Part shown: positions 43,894-54,519 of the stretch, piece after piece
Numbering within the stretch: the stretch's first letter is position 1
How the letters are laid out: each line of letters opens with the position of its first letter
Assembly: GCF_039994875.1 (NCBI RefSeq)
Contig: NZ_CP121196.1
Span: forward strand, 1,550,001 to 1,614,000
Direction: 5' to 3'
Length of the DNA stretch: 64,000 bases
Source: Telmatobacter sp. DSM 110680
GTDB lineage: Bacteria; Acidobacteriota; Terriglobia; Terriglobales; Acidobacteriaceae
The notes under the pieces: model-generated
What the model was told of the DNA's origin: nothing
The model's database searches: none
What the model saw: the letters and a program-made list of their open reading frames with translations, nothing else
Made by a program: the position numbers and the translations under genes

Positions 43894-45975
43894 GTGGCTC
43901 GCACCATACCTCTAAGTCGTTGCCGGAATATCGGAATCATGGCGCACATCGACGCCGGTAAGACGACTGCGACAGAACGCATCCTCTTCTATACGGGCAT
44001 CACGCACCGCATCGGCGAAGTGCATGAAGGCACCGCGACCATGGATTACATGGAACAGGAGCAGGAGCGCGGTATCACCATCACGTCCGCAGCAACGACG
44101 TGCATGTGGAAAGACATCCGTATCAACATCATTGATACGCCCGGTCACGTGGACTTCACCGCCGAGGTGGAGCGTTCCCTGCGTGTGCTCGACGGCGCGG
44201 TTGCGGTGTTTGACTCTGTCAGCGGCGTACAGCCTCAGACCGAGACGGTATGGCGCCAGGGCGACAAGTACAAGGTTCCGCGTATCTGCTTCGTGAACAA
44301 GATGGACAAGAACGGGGCCGATTTCGAGCACGTTCTGGACACCATTCGCAAGCGGTTGGGCGCGCGACCGGTAGCGCTGCAGATTCCAATTGGCGCTGAG
44401 TCGCACTTCAAGGGCGTCATCGATCTCATCGAGATGAAGGCCATCGTGTGGCACGACGAGACCATGGGCGCGCAGTATTCGGAAGAGCCGATTCCTGCTG
44501 ATCTGCAGAAGAAGGCTGAAGCTTTCCGCCTGCAACTGATCGAAGTGATCGCCGAGACCGACGATGTGCTGCTCGAGAAGTTCCTCGAAGGCGAGACGCC
44601 GACCATTGAAGAGCTGAAGAAGGGCATTCGCCAGGCGACCATCGATCTGAAGGTGTTCCCGGTAATCTGCGGAAGCGCATTCAAGAACAAGGGTGTGCAG
44701 ACGCTGCTCGATGCGGTTGTGGATTATCTCCCCAGCCCGCTCGACAAGCCTCCGGTGGAAGGTATCGATCCGCACGATCTGTCGCACACGGTTATCCGCA
44801 AGGCGGATGACAATGAGCCACTGTCGGCCTTGGTTTTCAAGCTGATTAACGATCCCTTCGGCAAGCTGTCATTCATTCGCATCTATTCGGGATCTCTGAA
44901 GACGGGCGACACGGTTCTGAATCCGCGTACCGGCAAGACCGATCGCGTAGGCCGCTTGGTGAAGATGCACGCCAACAAGCGTGAAGACATCACCGAGATC
45001 TACGCGGGCGATATCTGCGCGTGCGTCGGCCTGAAGGAATTGAAGACCGGCGATACGCTCAGCTCACCGCAGCATCCGATCGCGCTTGGCGCCATCACCT
45101 TCCCCGAGCCTGTGATTTCGGTAGCAATCGAACCGAAAACCAAGGTCGATCAGGAAAAGATGGGTATCGCGCTGTCGCGGTTAGCCGACGAAGACCCCAC
45201 CTTCAAGGTGCGGACGGACGAAGATTCGGGACAGACGATCATCAGCGGTATGGGCGAATTGCACCTCGAAATTCTTGTCGACCGCATGAAGCGCGAGCAC
45301 AAGGTCGAGGCGAACGTGGGCGAGCCGAAGGTTGCGTTCCGCGAGACGATCCGCAAGTCGGCCGAAGCTGAAGGCAAGTACATTCGTCAGACAGGCGGTT
45401 CGGGTAACTACGGGCATTGCAAGTTGCGCATCGAGCCCAACGAGCCGGGCAAGGGCTACGAGTTTATCAACGACATCAAGGGCGGCGTGGTTCCGAAGGA
45501 ATACATCAAGCCCATCGATCAGGGCGTGCAGGGTGCGCTGGAATTGGGCATTCTGGCTGGCTATCCTATCGTGGACGTGAAGGTGCACCTGTATGACGGC
45601 AGCTATCACGAAGTCGACTCGAACGAAATGGCATTCAAATTTGCCGGTTCGATCGCCTTCAAGGAAGCCGCACGCAAGGCGCATCCGGTCCTTCTTGAGC
45701 CGGTGATGGCAGTCGAAGTCACGGTCCCCGAGGAGTTCATGGGCGTGATTATCGGCGACATCAACTCGCGTCGCGGAAGGATTGAAGGCATGGAGCACGC
45801 GGCAGGATCGCAGGTCATCAAGGCGATCGTTCCGCTGAAGGAAATGTTCGGCTACGTGAACGAGATTCGTTCCTCGACACAAGGCCGTGCGTCGTATTCA
45901 ATGCAGTTCGCGCGCTACGAAGAGGCGCCACGCATGATCGCCGATGAAATTATCGGCCGTGCGCAGGGTAAGTAG
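43894..45975 (+). CDS. fusA: Elongation factor G
   Basis: GTPase that drives translocation of tRNA and mRNA. 693 residues from a GTG at 43894 with AAGGAT upstream. G1 [15 protein letters not shown]2 region [12 protein letters not shown]3 DTPGHVDF and NKMDKNGA for guanine. Domain IV carries [12 protein letters not shown], and domain V ends with [16 protein letters not shown] single-copy, canonical EF-G (not the EF-G2 type). Confidence 0.97.
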   Translation: MARTIPLSRCRNIGIMAHIDAGKTTATERILFYTGITHRIGEVHEGTATMDYMEQEQERGITITSAATTCMWKDIRINIIDTPGHVDFTAEVERSLRVLDGAVAVFDSVSGVQPQTETVWRQGDKYKVPRICFVNKMDKNGADFEHVLDTIRKRLGARPVALQIPIGAESHFKGVIDLIEMKAIVWHDETMGAQYSEEPIPADLQKKAEAFRLQLIEVIAETDDVLLEKFLEGETPTIEELKKGIRQATIDLKVFPVICGSAFKNKGVQTLLDAVVDYLPSPLDKPPVEGIDPHDLSHTVIRKADDNEPLSALVFKLINDPFGKLSFIRIYSGSLKTGDTVLNPRTGKTDRVGRLVKMHANKREDITEIYAGDICACVGLKELKTGDTLSSPQHPIALGAITFPEPVISVAIEPKTKVDQEKMGIALSRLADEDPTFKVRTDEDSGQTIISGMGELHLEILVDRMKREHKVEANVGEPKVAFRETIRKSAEAEGKYIRQTGGSGNYGHCKLRIEPNEPGKGYEFINDIKGGVVPKEYIKPIDQGVQGALELGILAGYPIVDVKVHLYDGSYHEVDSNEMAFKFAGSIAFKEAARKAHPVLLEPVMAVEVTVPEEFMGVIIGDINSRRGRIEGMEHAAGSQVIKAIVPLKEMFGYVNEIRSSTQGRASYSMQFARYEEAPRMIADEIIGRAQGK

Positions 45976-46062
45976 CAGTCAAGTTTTGGGGCTGGAGCCG
46001 GAATGCCGGCGCCCCGGGGTGCAACAGGTTGTACAAGCCACTGAAAGGGAATTGGATTTCTT

Positions 46063-47250
46063 ATGGCGAAGGAAAAGTTTGATCGTTCGAAGCCGCATGT
46101 GAACGTGGGAACGATTGGTCACATTGATCACGGCAAGACGACGTTGACGGCGGCGATCACGAAGGTATTGCAGAAGCACAACCCGAAGAACACGTTCCGT
46201 TCGTTTGACTCGATCGACAACGCCCCGGAAGAGCGGGAGCGCGGTATCACGATTGCGACGGCGCACGTGGAGTACGAGACCCCGAACCGGCACTACGCGC
46301 ACGTTGACTGCCCCGGTCACGCCGACTACATCAAGAACATGATTACCGGCGCGGCGCAGATGGACGGCGCGATTCTGGTAGTCGCAGCGACCGACGGCCC
46401 GATGCCGCAGACCAAGGAGCACGTTCTGCTGGCTCGCCAGGTAGGCGTTCCCTGCATCGTGGTCTTCTTGAACAAGTGCGATGCGGTGGAAGACGAAGAG
46501 CTGACGGACCTGGTGGAGATGGAAGTTCGCGAACTGTTGTCGAAGTACCAGTTCCCGGGCGACGACGTTCCCGTGATCCGTGGATCGGCTCTCGGCGCCC
46601 TGAACGGCGAAGCCAAGTGGGAAGCCAAGATCGACGAGCTGATGGAAGCGGTCGACAAGTACGTTCCGCAGCCGGAGCGCGCGGTCAATCTGCCCTTCCT
46701 GATGCCGATCGAAGACATCTTCTCGATCTCGGGACGCGGCACGGTGGTGACCGGAAGAATCGAACGCGGCAAGGTGAAGGTGGGCGAGGATGTCGAGATT
46801 GTCGGCTTCCGCGAGACCCGCAAGTCGGTTTGCACGGGCGTGGAAATGTTCAAGAAGCAGCTGGACGAAGGCCTGGCGGGCGACAACGCCGGCATCCTGC
46901 TGCGCGGCATTCCCAAGGAAGACGTGGAGCGCGGCATGGTTCTGGCGAAGCCGGGATCGATCACGCCGCACACCAAGTTCAAGGGCACCGTGTACGTGCT
47001 GAGCAAGGAAGAGGGCGGCCGTCACACACCGTTCTTCAAGGGCTACAGGCCGCAGTTCTACTTCCGGACGACAGACGTGACGGGAGTGGCGGAACTGCCT
47101 GAAGGCACGGAGATGGTGATGCCGGGCGACAACGTGGAACTGGTGATTGAACTGATTACGCCGGTAGCCATGGAAAAGGGTCTGCGCTTTGCCATCCGCG
47201 AAGGCGGACGCACAGTAGGCGCAGGCGCGATTGCGGAAATTATCAAGTAG
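46063..47250 (+). CDS. tuf: Elongation factor Tu
   Basis: GTPase that delivers aminoacyl-tRNA to the ribosome, 395 residues. The motifs [36 protein letters not shown] and [11 protein letters not shown] are canonical, and the C-terminal [18 protein letters not shown] is intact. It lies downstream of fusA in the standard str order. A second tuf copy elsewhere cannot be judged from this window. Confidence 0.97.
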   Translation: MAKEKFDRSKPHVNVGTIGHIDHGKTTLTAAITKVLQKHNPKNTFRSFDSIDNAPEERERGITIATAHVEYETPNRHYAHVDCPGHADYIKNMITGAAQMDGAILVVAATDGPMPQTKEHVLLARQVGVPCIVVFLNKCDAVEDEELTDLVEMEVRELLSKYQFPGDDVPVIRGSALGALNGEAKWEAKIDELMEAVDKYVPQPERAVNLPFLMPIEDIFSISGRGTVVTGRIERGKVKVGEDVEIVGFRETRKSVCTGVEMFKKQLDEGLAGDNAGILLRGIPKEDVERGMVLAKPGSITPHTKFKGTVYVLSKEEGGRHTPFFKGYRPQFYFRTTDVTGVAELPEGTEMVMPGDNVELVIELITPVAMEKGLRFAIREGGRTVGAGAIAEIIK

Positions 47251-47310
47251 ACGCTAGCCGCGTCGGGCGGACCGCCCTCCGGGCGCATCGAACGGCGCGG
47301 CAAGCGAAAT

Positions 47311-47341
47311 CTGATCACTGATCTCTGATCAATGATCACTT
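47311..47341. repeat. Heptad repeat tuf-rpsJ (right-arm type)
   Basis: Units CTGATCA, CTGATCT, CTGATCA, ATGATCA in register, period 7, just ahead of the rpsJ ribosome site. Only one orientation is present. Confidence 0.8.
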
Positions 47342-47355
47342 GGAAAGAAGAGCCA

Positions 47356-47672
<317 letters not shown>

Positions 47673-47673
<1 letters not shown>

Positions 47674-47730
47674 GTGGACAGTGAACAGTGGTCAGTGATC
47701 AGAGTTCTGACAACTGACAACTGAGAACTA
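47673..47730. repeat. Heptad inverted repeat rpsJ-rplC
   Basis: Left arm CAGTGAA, CAGTGGT, CAGTGAT (47679-47699) passes directly into the right arm CTGACAA, CTGACAA, CTGAGAA (47707-47727). Both orientations sit with almost no spacer, so a compact hairpin is possible. Confidence 0.85.
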
Positions 47731-47783
47731 GTTCAGTTCCGGCAGTGCGGCGCTTCAAGTCCGCATGATGAGGTGAGGAAGAT

Positions 47784-48509
47784 ATGGCAGTCACAGGGAT
47801 TCTGGGAAAAAAGATCGGCATGACGCAGGTCTTCGACGAAAAGGGCGATGTGCACCCGATTACGGTGTTGCAGGCCGGTCCTTGCGTAATTACGCAGTTG
47901 AAGACGCTCGCCAAGGACGGCTATGACGCCGCGCAAATCGGCCTGGTGGAATTTATCAAGACGAAGAACGTAACCAAGCCTCAGGCTGGCCACTTCGCGA
48001 AGACGGAAGCTCCTCCGGTCAAGGTCATCAAGGAAGTTGACGTTGAGGCCAATGCCGATGGCGAAGTTCAAACCAAGGCTGGCGACCGCGTGCTGGTGGA
48101 TATCTTCCAGGATGCAAAGTTTGTCGACGTAATCGGGACTTCGAAGGGCCGCGGATTTGCTGGCGTCGTTCGCCGGCATAAGTTTGGTGGCGGACCGAAG
48201 TCGCACGGTCACATGTTCCAGGTGCAGGGTTCGATCGGTGCATCCAGTTTCCCATCGCGCGTATTTCCCGGTCAGAGAATGCCGGGTCACATGGGCGCGG
48301 CGCAGATCACGGTTCGCAACCTTCGTATTCGCGGCATTGATCTCGAAGAGAATTTGCTGATGGTTGAAGGTGCGGTTCCGGGATCGCGTGAAGGATATGT
48401 GCTGATTTCGAAGGCCAAGACTCCGCCGCGCGAGCGCCGTGGATTTGCCGGCTCGACTACGGTCGATCCGTTGAAGGCTTCGAAGAAGGCAACCGCAAAG
48501 CGCAAGTAA
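47784..48509 (+). CDS. rplC: 50S ribosomal protein L3
   Basis: Early-assembly 23S rRNA-binding protein near the peptidyl transferase centre, 241 residues (E. coli 209). Begins MAVTGILGKKIGMTQVFDEKG; the central loop GGGPKSHGHMFQVQGSIG is conserved. The C-terminus has an extra basic stretch (KKATAKRK). Confidence 0.96.
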   Translation: MAVTGILGKKIGMTQVFDEKGDVHPITVLQAGPCVITQLKTLAKDGYDAAQIGLVEFIKTKNVTKPQAGHFAKTEAPPVKVIKEVDVEANADGEVQTKAGDRVLVDIFQDAKFVDVIGTSKGRGFAGVVRRHKFGGGPKSHGHMFQVQGSIGASSFPSRVFPGQRMPGHMGAAQITVRNLRIRGIDLEENLLMVEGAVPGSREGYVLISKAKTPPRERRGFAGSTTVDPLKASKKATAKRK

Positions 48510-48622
48510 TCACCTGCGGTGGGGCCAATCGCGCCTAGCGGCGCACGAGATGGAGAGCCGGTAGAAAGATGCCGGCGGAAGAGATTCAGAGCCGGATGCG
48601 AGTCCGGCGGAAGAAGAAGACG

Positions 48623-49291
48623 ATGGCAAACGTAGATGTTGTAAATCTGAACGGCGAAAAAGTGGGCTCGCTCGAACTGGCCGATTCAGTTTATGGCCAG
48701 GTCAACGAAGCTCTGCTGTGGGAAGCGGTGAAGCATTATCGCGCTTCCATGCGGCAGGGCACGCACAAGACCAAGAGCCGCACTGAAGTCGCCGGTTCTG
48801 GCAAGAAGCTGTGGAAGCAGAAGGGCACCGGCCGCGCTCGTATCGGCTCGGTCCGCTCGCCGTTGTGGCGTCACGGTTACACCGTGCACGGACCTCAACC
48901 GCGCAGCTATGACTATGCCTTCCCGCGCAAAAAGCTGCAGGGTGCATTGCGCTCAGCGTTGGCTTCGAAGCTGGCTGATGGCAAACTTACCGTGGTCGAT
49001 ACGCTGGAACTCAAGGGCGGCAAGACGAAGCTCTATCGCCAGGCGCTCGACAAACTCGATGTGACGCGTACTGCGCTGATCGTAGAAAACGGCAAGACCC
49101 TTTCCCAGGCATTAATGCTCGGCGCACGCAATCTCAAGGGCGTCGAACTGGTTCTCAACAACGAAGTGCATCCGTACGATCTGCTGCGGTATGAGCGGGC
49201 AATTTTCTCTAAAGCCGCGATCGAGCAGTTGACGGAGTCTCTCGTGAAGAGCGTTTCCAAGCGCAATGCAGCGCAGACGGAGGCCGCGTAA
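48623..49291 (+). CDS. rplD: 50S ribosomal protein L4
   Basis: Lines the nascent-chain tunnel; in E. coli it also autoregulates the S10 operon. 222 residues from the ATG at 48623 (MANVDVVNLNGEKVG), the usual start, in preference to the ATG at 48569. The tunnel loop TGRARIGSVRSPLWRHG is present. The stop overlaps the rplW start (TAATG). Confidence 0.95.
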   Translation: MANVDVVNLNGEKVGSLELADSVYGQVNEALLWEAVKHYRASMRQGTHKTKSRTEVAGSGKKLWKQKGTGRARIGSVRSPLWRHGYTVHGPQPRSYDYAFPRKKLQGALRSALASKLADGKLTVVDTLELKGGKTKLYRQALDKLDVTRTALIVENGKTLSQALMLGARNLKGVELVLNNEVHPYDLLRYERAIFSKAAIEQLTESLVKSVSKRNAAQTEAA

Positions 49292-49584
49292 TGCCAACTC
49301 TCTATACAGTGATTCGCCGGCCCCTGATTACCGAAAAGGGCTTGAGCGTTAAGGAAACCGAGGGCACGCTGGTGTTTGACGTGGCTCCGGATGCTTCGAA
49401 GATCGAAGTGAAGCAGGCGGTTGAGGCTCTCTTCAAGGTGAAGGTTGCCGCGGTACGGACTGCGAATGTGGTGGGCAAGGAACGCCGCCGCGGAAAGTTC
49501 GCTGGATTTCGGCCGGATTGGAAAAAGGCTTACGTTCGGTTGAAAGCCGGCGAGAAGCTGCCTGAGTACGTGAGCAACCTGTAG
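49291..49584 (+). CDS. rplW: 50S ribosomal protein L23
   Basis: Tunnel-exit protein and docking site for trigger factor and SRP, 97 residues. VIRRPLITEKG and the C-terminal beta hairpin KERRRGKFAGFRPDWKKAYV are typical. Coupled to rplD by the one-base-shared TAATG. Confidence 0.96.
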   Translation: MPTLYTVIRRPLITEKGLSVKETEGTLVFDVAPDASKIEVKQAVEALFKVKVAAVRTANVVGKERRRGKFAGFRPDWKKAYVRLKAGEKLPEYVSNL

Positions 49585-49621
49585 GACAGTGAACAGTTGT
49601 CAGTGAACAGTGTTCAGTTGA
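49585..49621. repeat. Heptad repeat rplW-rplB (left-arm type)
   Basis: Five units CAGTGAA, CAGTTGT, CAGTGAA, CAGTGTT, CAGTTGA begin four bases after the rplW stop. No clear right arm follows. Confidence 0.8.
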
Positions 49622-49726
49622 GTCCGCAGTTTGCAAGTTGGAATATCGGAGCCGGTGAAATAGAGAGGCTTCGGAGAAACGGGGAGAGCGGCGCAGAAGT
49701 CAGGCGCAGGCACTCCAGGACATAAG

Positions 49727-50554
49727 ATGATGGCTATCAAGACATACAGACCGATTACGCCGACGTTGCGCTTTAAGACCACGCTGGTCAATGATGACCT
49801 GACGACGGACAAGCCGCACAAGCCGCTGCTGGCAGTACGCAAGCGCACGGGCGGACGGCGCAACACCGGTGACCTGACGATTCGGCATCACGGCGGCGGA
49901 CACAAACAGAAGATCCGGCTGATTGACTTCAAGCGCGACAAGTTCGGAATTCCGGGCAAAGTGGCGACCATTGAGTACGACCCGAACCGTTCGGCGCGCA
50001 TCGCGCTGGTACATTACGCGGACGGCGAGAAGCGCTACATCCTGCAGCCTGTGGGGTTGAAGGTCGGGGCAACAGTAAGCTCGGGCCCCGAAGCCGACAT
50101 TCTGATTGGCAATGCTTTGCCGCTCAAGAACATTCCTGCCGGTACAACGGTGCACGCGATTGAACTCCGGCCGGGCAAAGGCGCACAGATGGCGCGTTCA
50201 GCTGGTGCTCAGGCTCAGTTGGTAGCCAAGGAAGGCGATTACGCTCTTCTGAAGTTGCCTTCTGGTGAAACACGCAAGGTGCTGGTTGACTGCCTAGCCA
50301 CCGTTGGACAAGTCGGCAATACCGATCATGAGAACGTGTCCATCGGCAAGGCCGGACGCAACCGCTGGAAGGGTATTCGTCCTACCAACCGTGGCGTCGC
50401 TATGAATCCTGTGGATCACCCGCACGGCGGCGGTGAAGGCAAGACTTCAGGTGGCCGTCATCCTGTGACTCCGTGGGGTCAGCCAACACGCGGGTACAAG
50501 ACACGCAACAACAAGCGGACCGATGCGTTCATCATCAGCCGCCGGGCGAAGTAG
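49727..50554 (+). CDS. rplB: 50S ribosomal protein L2
   Basis: Large-subunit core protein needed for peptidyl transfer and subunit joining, 275 residues. Conserved [20 protein letters not shown], and the catalytic-region [21 protein letters not shown]. Two adjacent ATGs (49727 and 49730); the second gives the standard MAIKTYRP start. Confidence 0.97.
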   Translation: MMAIKTYRPITPTLRFKTTLVNDDLTTDKPHKPLLAVRKRTGGRRNTGDLTIRHHGGGHKQKIRLIDFKRDKFGIPGKVATIEYDPNRSARIALVHYADGEKRYILQPVGLKVGATVSSGPEADILIGNALPLKNIPAGTTVHAIELRPGKGAQMARSAGAQAQLVAKEGDYALLKLPSGETRKVLVDCLATVGQVGNTDHENVSIGKAGRNRWKGIRPTNRGVAMNPVDHPHGGGEGKTSGGRHPVTPWGQPTRGYKTRNNKRTDAFIISRRAK

Positions 50555-50569
50555 AGGAGCTGAGGGTAT

Positions 50570-50872
50570 ATGGCACGTTCGACGAAAAAAGGCCCGTTTG
50601 TAGATGCGCACCTGACGACGAAGATCGAGGTGCTCAACGCGGCCAACGATAAGAAGGTCGTGAAGACCTGGTCACGGCGCTCGACGATCTTCCCGGAGTT
50701 CGTGGGACACACGATCGCAGTGCACAACGGCAAAAAGTTCGTTCCGGTGTACGTGACCGAGAACATGGTAGGACACAAGCTGGGCGAGTTTGCTCCGACG
50801 CGCACGTTCAAGGGGCACACGGGCGGATCGAAGGCTGCGGAAGCTTCTGCCAAGCCGGCGGGTCCGCGGTAG
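50570..50872 (+). CDS. rpsS: 30S ribosomal protein S19
   Basis: 30S head protein, 100 residues. [15 protein letters not shown] and [22 protein letters not shown] are canonical; [16 protein letters not shown] closes the core. Short 15-base gap after rplB. Confidence 0.97.
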   Translation: MARSTKKGPFVDAHLTTKIEVLNAANDKKVVKTWSRRSTIFPEFVGHTIAVHNGKKFVPVYVTENMVGHKLGEFAPTRTFKGHTGGSKAAEASAKPAGPR

Positions 50873-50918
50873 TTGAGATTTCGGCGCAACCGCGCCAGCG
50901 AATTTGAGGAAGAGACCA

Positions 50919-51437
50919 ATGGCAGTCGAGACAAAAGAATACCGGGCTGAAGCAAAGTTCCAGCGTGTATCGCCGCAGAAGGCGCGGCTGGTGCTGGACC
51001 TGATTAAGGGCCGGGGAGTTCAGGAAGCGCTGGAGACGGCGCAGTTCACCAAGAAGCGCATTGCTCCGGTGATTCATAAGCTGCTGACTTCGGCCGTGGA
51101 TAACGCCAAGTACGTGTCGGGCGAACGAGGGGAAGACGTGGATGTCGACAACCTCTACGTGAAGTCGGCAATTGCCAACGACGGTCCACGCATGAAGAGG
51201 ATTCGGCCCGCTCCGATGGGGCGCGCGTATCGCTATCAGCGCAGGCTGACACACATCATCCTGTCGGTGGCTGAGCGCGATGGCGGACACTCGCACCTGG
51301 TGACCAAAGCTGACGAGCCGGCGACAGCGGGCAAGTCAGTGAAGAAGACGGGCGCAAAGAAGACAGCTACGAAGACGGCAAAGAAATCAGCGGCGAAGAA
51401 GCCGGTTGCAGCAACGAAGAAAAAGGCCAAGAAGTAG
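50919..51437 (+). CDS. rplV: 50S ribosomal protein L22 with Lys/Ala-rich tail
   Basis: Tunnel-lining protein. The core (about 1-120) is ordinary: [18 protein letters not shown] and a beta-hairpin loop [16 protein letters not shown]. The start is the ATG at 50919 (GAGGAAG upstream). At 172 residues it is ~60 longer than E. coli L22 because of a C-terminal tail (about 125-172) made almost only of Lys, Ala and Thr, like histone H1. The tail would emerge near the tunnel exit, as would that of L29 in this genome. Confidence 0.95.
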   Translation: MAVETKEYRAEAKFQRVSPQKARLVLDLIKGRGVQEALETAQFTKKRIAPVIHKLLTSAVDNAKYVSGERGEDVDVDNLYVKSAIANDGPRMKRIRPAPMGRAYRYQRRLTHIILSVAERDGGHSHLVTKADEPATAGKSVKKTGAKKTATKTAKKSAAKKPVAATKKKAKK

Positions 51438-51463
51438 GCCTGGAAGTATTTGAGGAAAAAAGC

Positions 51464-52132
51464 ATGGGACAGAAAGTCCACCCTTATGGATTCCGGCTCG
51501 GAGTAAACAAGCCATGGCGTTCGCGCTGGTTCTCAGAGCGCGACTATGACAAGCTCCTGGTTGAAGACGTGAAGCTCAAGGCTGAGCTGCGCGAAAAGCT
51601 CAAAGCTGCCGGCGTGAGCTCGGTGGAAATCGAGCGTCCAGGCAACAAGCTTCGCTTCCTGATCCGCACCGCGCGTCCGGGTATCGTCATCGGCCGCAAG
51701 GGCGCGGAGATCGAGAAGCTCAAGACCGAGCTCGGCAAGCGCACCAACCGCGAAGTGTTCATCGACATTATCGAGGTGAACAAGCCAGAGTTGGACGCCC
51801 AGCTTGTGTCGGAGAACATCGCGCTGCAACTCGAAAAGCGCGTAAGCTTCCGCCGCGCCATGCGTAAGAGCGTGGATTCGGCGCTGCGTTTCGGCTGCAA
51901 GGGAATCAAGGTGCGTGTGTCGGGTCGCTTGAACGGCAACGAAATCGCGCGGTCGGAGTGGTATCTGCAGGGGCGTTTACCGCTGCACACGCTTCGCGCG
52001 GATATCGACTACGGGTTTACCGAGGCGAACACCACCTACGGCGTAATCGGTGTGAAGACGTGGATCTATCGTGGCGATATCTACGAGCAGAAACGTCGCC
52101 AGCCCGCGCCCGCAGGTTCGGGAGTGTTTTAA
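51464..52132 (+). CDS. rpsC: 30S ribosomal protein S3
   Basis: mRNA-entry protein of the 30S subunit, 222 residues. [18 protein letters not shown], the KH-domain [14 protein letters not shown] and [20 protein letters not shown] are conserved. Confidence 0.97.
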   Translation: MGQKVHPYGFRLGVNKPWRSRWFSERDYDKLLVEDVKLKAELREKLKAAGVSSVEIERPGNKLRFLIRTARPGIVIGRKGAEIEKLKTELGKRTNREVFIDIIEVNKPELDAQLVSENIALQLEKRVSFRRAMRKSVDSALRFGCKGIKVRVSGRLNGNEIARSEWYLQGRLPLHTLRADIDYGFTEANTTYGVIGVKTWIYRGDIYEQKRRQPAPAGSGVF

Positions 52133-52135
52133 AGG

Positions 52136-52277
52136 CAGTGGACAGTGAACAGTGGTCAGTGTCCGTGCGGTTCGAAGTGTTTTGTGTTTAGGCGGTTGGA
52201 GAAGGGCTGGGGAGCAGTGCAATGCAGGCAGATGTAAACATGCCGACTGTTCACTGATCACTGTCCACTGACCACTG
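52136..52277. repeat. Heptad inverted repeat rpsC-rplP, arms ~90 bases apart
   Basis: The left arm CAGTGGA, CAGTGAA, CAGTGGT (52136-52156) begins three bases after the rpsC stop. The right arm ACTGTTC, ACTGATC, ACTGTCC, ACTGACC (52246-52273) ends ~20 bases before rplP. The arm triplets are complementary sets, so a long stem can close on the ~90-base middle. Confidence 0.85.
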
Positions 52278-52295
52278 GTTTTAGAGGATTTCGCT

Positions 52296-52751
52296 ATGTT
52301 GATGCCGAAGAAGGTTAAGTTCCGGAAGCAGCAGAAGGGTAAGCGTCGCGGTAAAGCGTGGCGCGGTTCTTCGCTGTCGTTCGGTGAGTACGGTTTGAAG
52401 GTCCTGGAGTGCGGCTACATCACTGACCGGCAGATCGAAGCCAGCCGTATCGCCATGACCCGCTTCATCAAGCGCGGCGGCAAGATCTGGCTCCGTCTGT
52501 TTCCAGATAAGCCAATCACCAAGAAGCCGGCCGAAGTTCGAATGGGTTCGGGCAAGGGCGCGCTGGATCATTGGGTTGCCGTAGTGCGGCCTGGCAAGAT
52601 CCTGTTTGAGATGGAAGGCGTGACGCCCGAAATCGCGCAGGAAGCCATGCGTCTTGCTTCGAACAAGCTGCCACTGCGTACCAAGTTCGTGCAGCGTCCG
52701 GGCGCCGAGAAGACGTCCGGGGCCGAGAAGAAGACGGCAGCGGCCGAGTAG
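52296..52751 (+). CDS. rplP: 50S ribosomal protein L16
   Basis: Helps position tRNA in the A site; 151 residues. [40 protein letters not shown]. Two starts are close (52296 and 52302). The C-terminus after VQRPG is an unusual acidic/Ala tail ([14 protein letters not shown]). Confidence 0.96.
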   Translation: MLMPKKVKFRKQQKGKRRGKAWRGSSLSFGEYGLKVLECGYITDRQIEASRIAMTRFIKRGGKIWLRLFPDKPITKKPAEVRMGSGKGALDHWVAVVRPGKILFEMEGVTPEIAQEAMRLASNKLPLRTKFVQRPGAEKTSGAEKKTAAAE

Positions 52752-52833
52752 TCAGCAACGGGCCGAGCAGTCGGCAGAGGGTAAGAAGCGCCGCCGATCC
52801 CGCAAGGATTGGCAGAGCGCCGGAGATTAAGAG

Positions 52834-53232
52834 ATGGAACTCGCAAAGATTCGTAGTTTGAGCGACGACGAACTGCAGCACCACGAAAAGACTTCGGGTG
52901 AGCAGCTGTTCCGGCTTCGCTTTCAGGTCTCGATGGGGCAGAACGACGGAGTGAAAAAGCTCCGCCAGCTGCGCAAAGAGATCGCACAGATCAAGACGGT
53001 TTCGCGGGAACGCGAACTTGGCATTCGCGGCGCCACGCATGAACTGGTTTCAACCTTGCCGGCGGGCGAAGAGAAGAAGACAACCAAAAGCAGCGCGAAG
53101 AAGCCTGCAAAGACCGCGAAGGCCAAGTCGGGCGCAAAGAAGAGCGTGACCAAGGGACCCCGGTCCGCCGCTAAGAAGAGCGCCAAGAAGAGTGCAGCGG
53201 CCAGCGCAACCAAGAAGGGAGCCGGTAAATGA
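52834..53232 (+). CDS. rpmC: 50S ribosomal protein L29 with Lys/Ala-rich tail
   Basis: Tunnel-exit protein. The helical core (about 1-68: [26 protein letters not shown]) is normal. The protein is 132 residues against ~65 in most bacteria. The extra half is a histone-H1-like tail of [18 protein letters not shown] type with repeated SAKKSAKK units, similar to the L22 tail. GAG-rich ribosome site upstream. The stop overlaps rpsQ by four bases. Confidence 0.95.
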   Translation: MELAKIRSLSDDELQHHEKTSGEQLFRLRFQVSMGQNDGVKKLRQLRKEIAQIKTVSRERELGIRGATHELVSTLPAGEEKKTTKSSAKKPAKTAKAKSGAKKSVTKGPRSAAKKSAKKSAAASATKKGAGK

Positions 53233-53564
53233 CGGCGGCGACAACAGAGAAGCAGGCGCCGGCGAGCCGGCGCAACGAAAAAGTGGGCAACGTGGTTTCG
53301 ACCAAGATGCAGAAGACTATCGTGGTTGAGGTCGAGATGCGCAAGGCTCATCCCAAGTACAAGCGCATCGTGAAAAGCTCGAAGAAGTTCTATGCGCACG
53401 ATGAGCAGAACTCGGCACGGCTGGGCGATGTGGTCCGCATCCGCGAGACCAGGCCGTTAAGCAAGTTGAAGCGGTGGTCGCTTGAAGAGATTGTGCGGCG
53501 TTCGTCGCTGGCACAGATTGAAGACACGGCTGGAACAGCCGCTGCTGTAGAAGCCGCCAAGTAG
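53229..53564 (+). CDS. rpsQ: 30S ribosomal protein S17
   Basis: Early 16S-binding protein of the 30S body, 111 residues. [17 protein letters not shown] and [17 protein letters not shown] are conserved. About 25 extra C-terminal residues are Ala-rich ([11 protein letters not shown]). ATGA overlap with rpmC. Confidence 0.95.
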   Translation: MTAATTEKQAPASRRNEKVGNVVSTKMQKTIVVEVEMRKAHPKYKRIVKSSKKFYAHDEQNSARLGDVVRIRETRPLSKLKRWSLEEIVRRSSLAQIEDTAGTAAAVEAAK

Positions 53565-53588
53565 GCGGAGCGGTAAGGAGAAAAATCC

Positions 53589-53960
53589 ATGGCTGTGCAA
53601 ATGAGAACCATGCTCGCGGTGGCGGATAACTCCGGCGCGCGCAAGCTGCAAGTGATTCTGCCCCTGGGCGGCGGGTTGGGCAAGAAAGCCGGTCTGGGTG
53701 ATGTCGTAACAGCGGCGGTGAAGGAAGCTTCGCCGGATGGCACGGTGAAAAAGGGCAAAGTGGTGAAGGCGGTGATCGTCCGCACCCGCAAAGAGCACCG
53801 TCGCCGTGACGGAACCTATATCCGCTTCGACGAGAACGCGGCGGTGGTGATTGATGATGCGCACGAGCCAGTTGGCACCCGCGTCTTCGGCCCCGTTGCT
53901 CGCGAACTGCGTGAGAAGAAGTTTTTGAAGATTGTGTCGCTGGCACCAGAAGTGGTGTAG
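53589..53960 (+). CDS. rplN: 50S ribosomal protein L14
   Basis: 123-residue protein at the subunit interface, in the factor-binding area. Conserved [31 protein letters not shown] and [13 protein letters not shown]. Confidence 0.97.
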   Translation: MAVQMRTMLAVADNSGARKLQVILPLGGGLGKKAGLGDVVTAAVKEASPDGTVKKGKVVKAVIVRTRKEHRRRDGTYIRFDENAAVVIDDAHEPVGTRVFGPVARELREKKFLKIVSLAPEVV

Positions 53961-53963
53961 GGC

Positions 53964-54056
53964 AGCTTTTAGCTTTCAGCCTCTAGCTTCTAGCTAGATC
54001 AGTTGGAAGATGGACAAAAATAGCTAGAGGCTAGCAGCTAGAAGCTAGCAGCTGAT
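53964..54056. repeat. AGCT-type heptad inverted repeat rplN-rplX
   Basis: Left arm AGCTTTT, AGCTTTC, AGCCTCT, AGCTTCT, AGCTAGA (53964-53998); right arm AGCTAGA, GGCTAGC, AGCTAGA, AGCTAGC, AGCTGAT (54022-54056). It shares the period of seven with the CAGT family but has a different, self-complementary core. Confidence 0.85.
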
Positions 54057-54068
54057 TTCGGAGAAATC

Positions 54069-54395
54069 ATGCCGAGTTTGAATATTCGTCGTAACGATGT
54101 AGTGAAGATTCTCGCGGGTTCCGATCGCGGCAAGTCGGGCCGTGTGCTGCGCGTGTTTCCTGACAAGGGCACCGTGCTCGTTGAGCATGTGCGCGTGGTG
54201 AAGAAGACTGTTTCAAGCAAGCGCGGGCAACGGACCAAGGGCGGCATCGCGGAACATGAGTCGCCGATCAATGTTTCGAACGTGGCCCTGCTTTGCTCGA
54301 ACTGCGAGACAGCCTCGATCGGATACAAGGTTCAGGGCACAAGCAAGCAGCGGATATGCAAGACGTGTGGCAGCGAACTGCCCACCAAGAAGTAA
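54069..54395 (+). CDS. rplX: 50S ribosomal protein L24, zinc-ribbon form
   Basis: Assembly-initiator protein with the KOW motif (KILAGSDRGKSGRVLRVFPD), 108 residues. The C-terminal third holds CSNCETAS and CKTCGSE, a four-Cys zinc ribbon that many bacteria lack; this is the zinc-binding L24 variant. The end GSELPTKK is normal. Confidence 0.96.
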   Translation: MPSLNIRRNDVVKILAGSDRGKSGRVLRVFPDKGTVLVEHVRVVKKTVSSKRGQRTKGGIAEHESPINVSNVALLCSNCETASIGYKVQGTSKQRICKTCGSELPTKK

Positions 54396-54519
54396 GAGGA
54401 ACCCTACCGGCAGGGCAGCGCGCATAGGGTGCGAATGTCCAGTCGGCAAGTCCCTTCCGCAACGGTAAACGGTCGCTACGGTGACTACTCCGAAGACCGG
54501 AAGAAAGAGAGTGAAGGAA

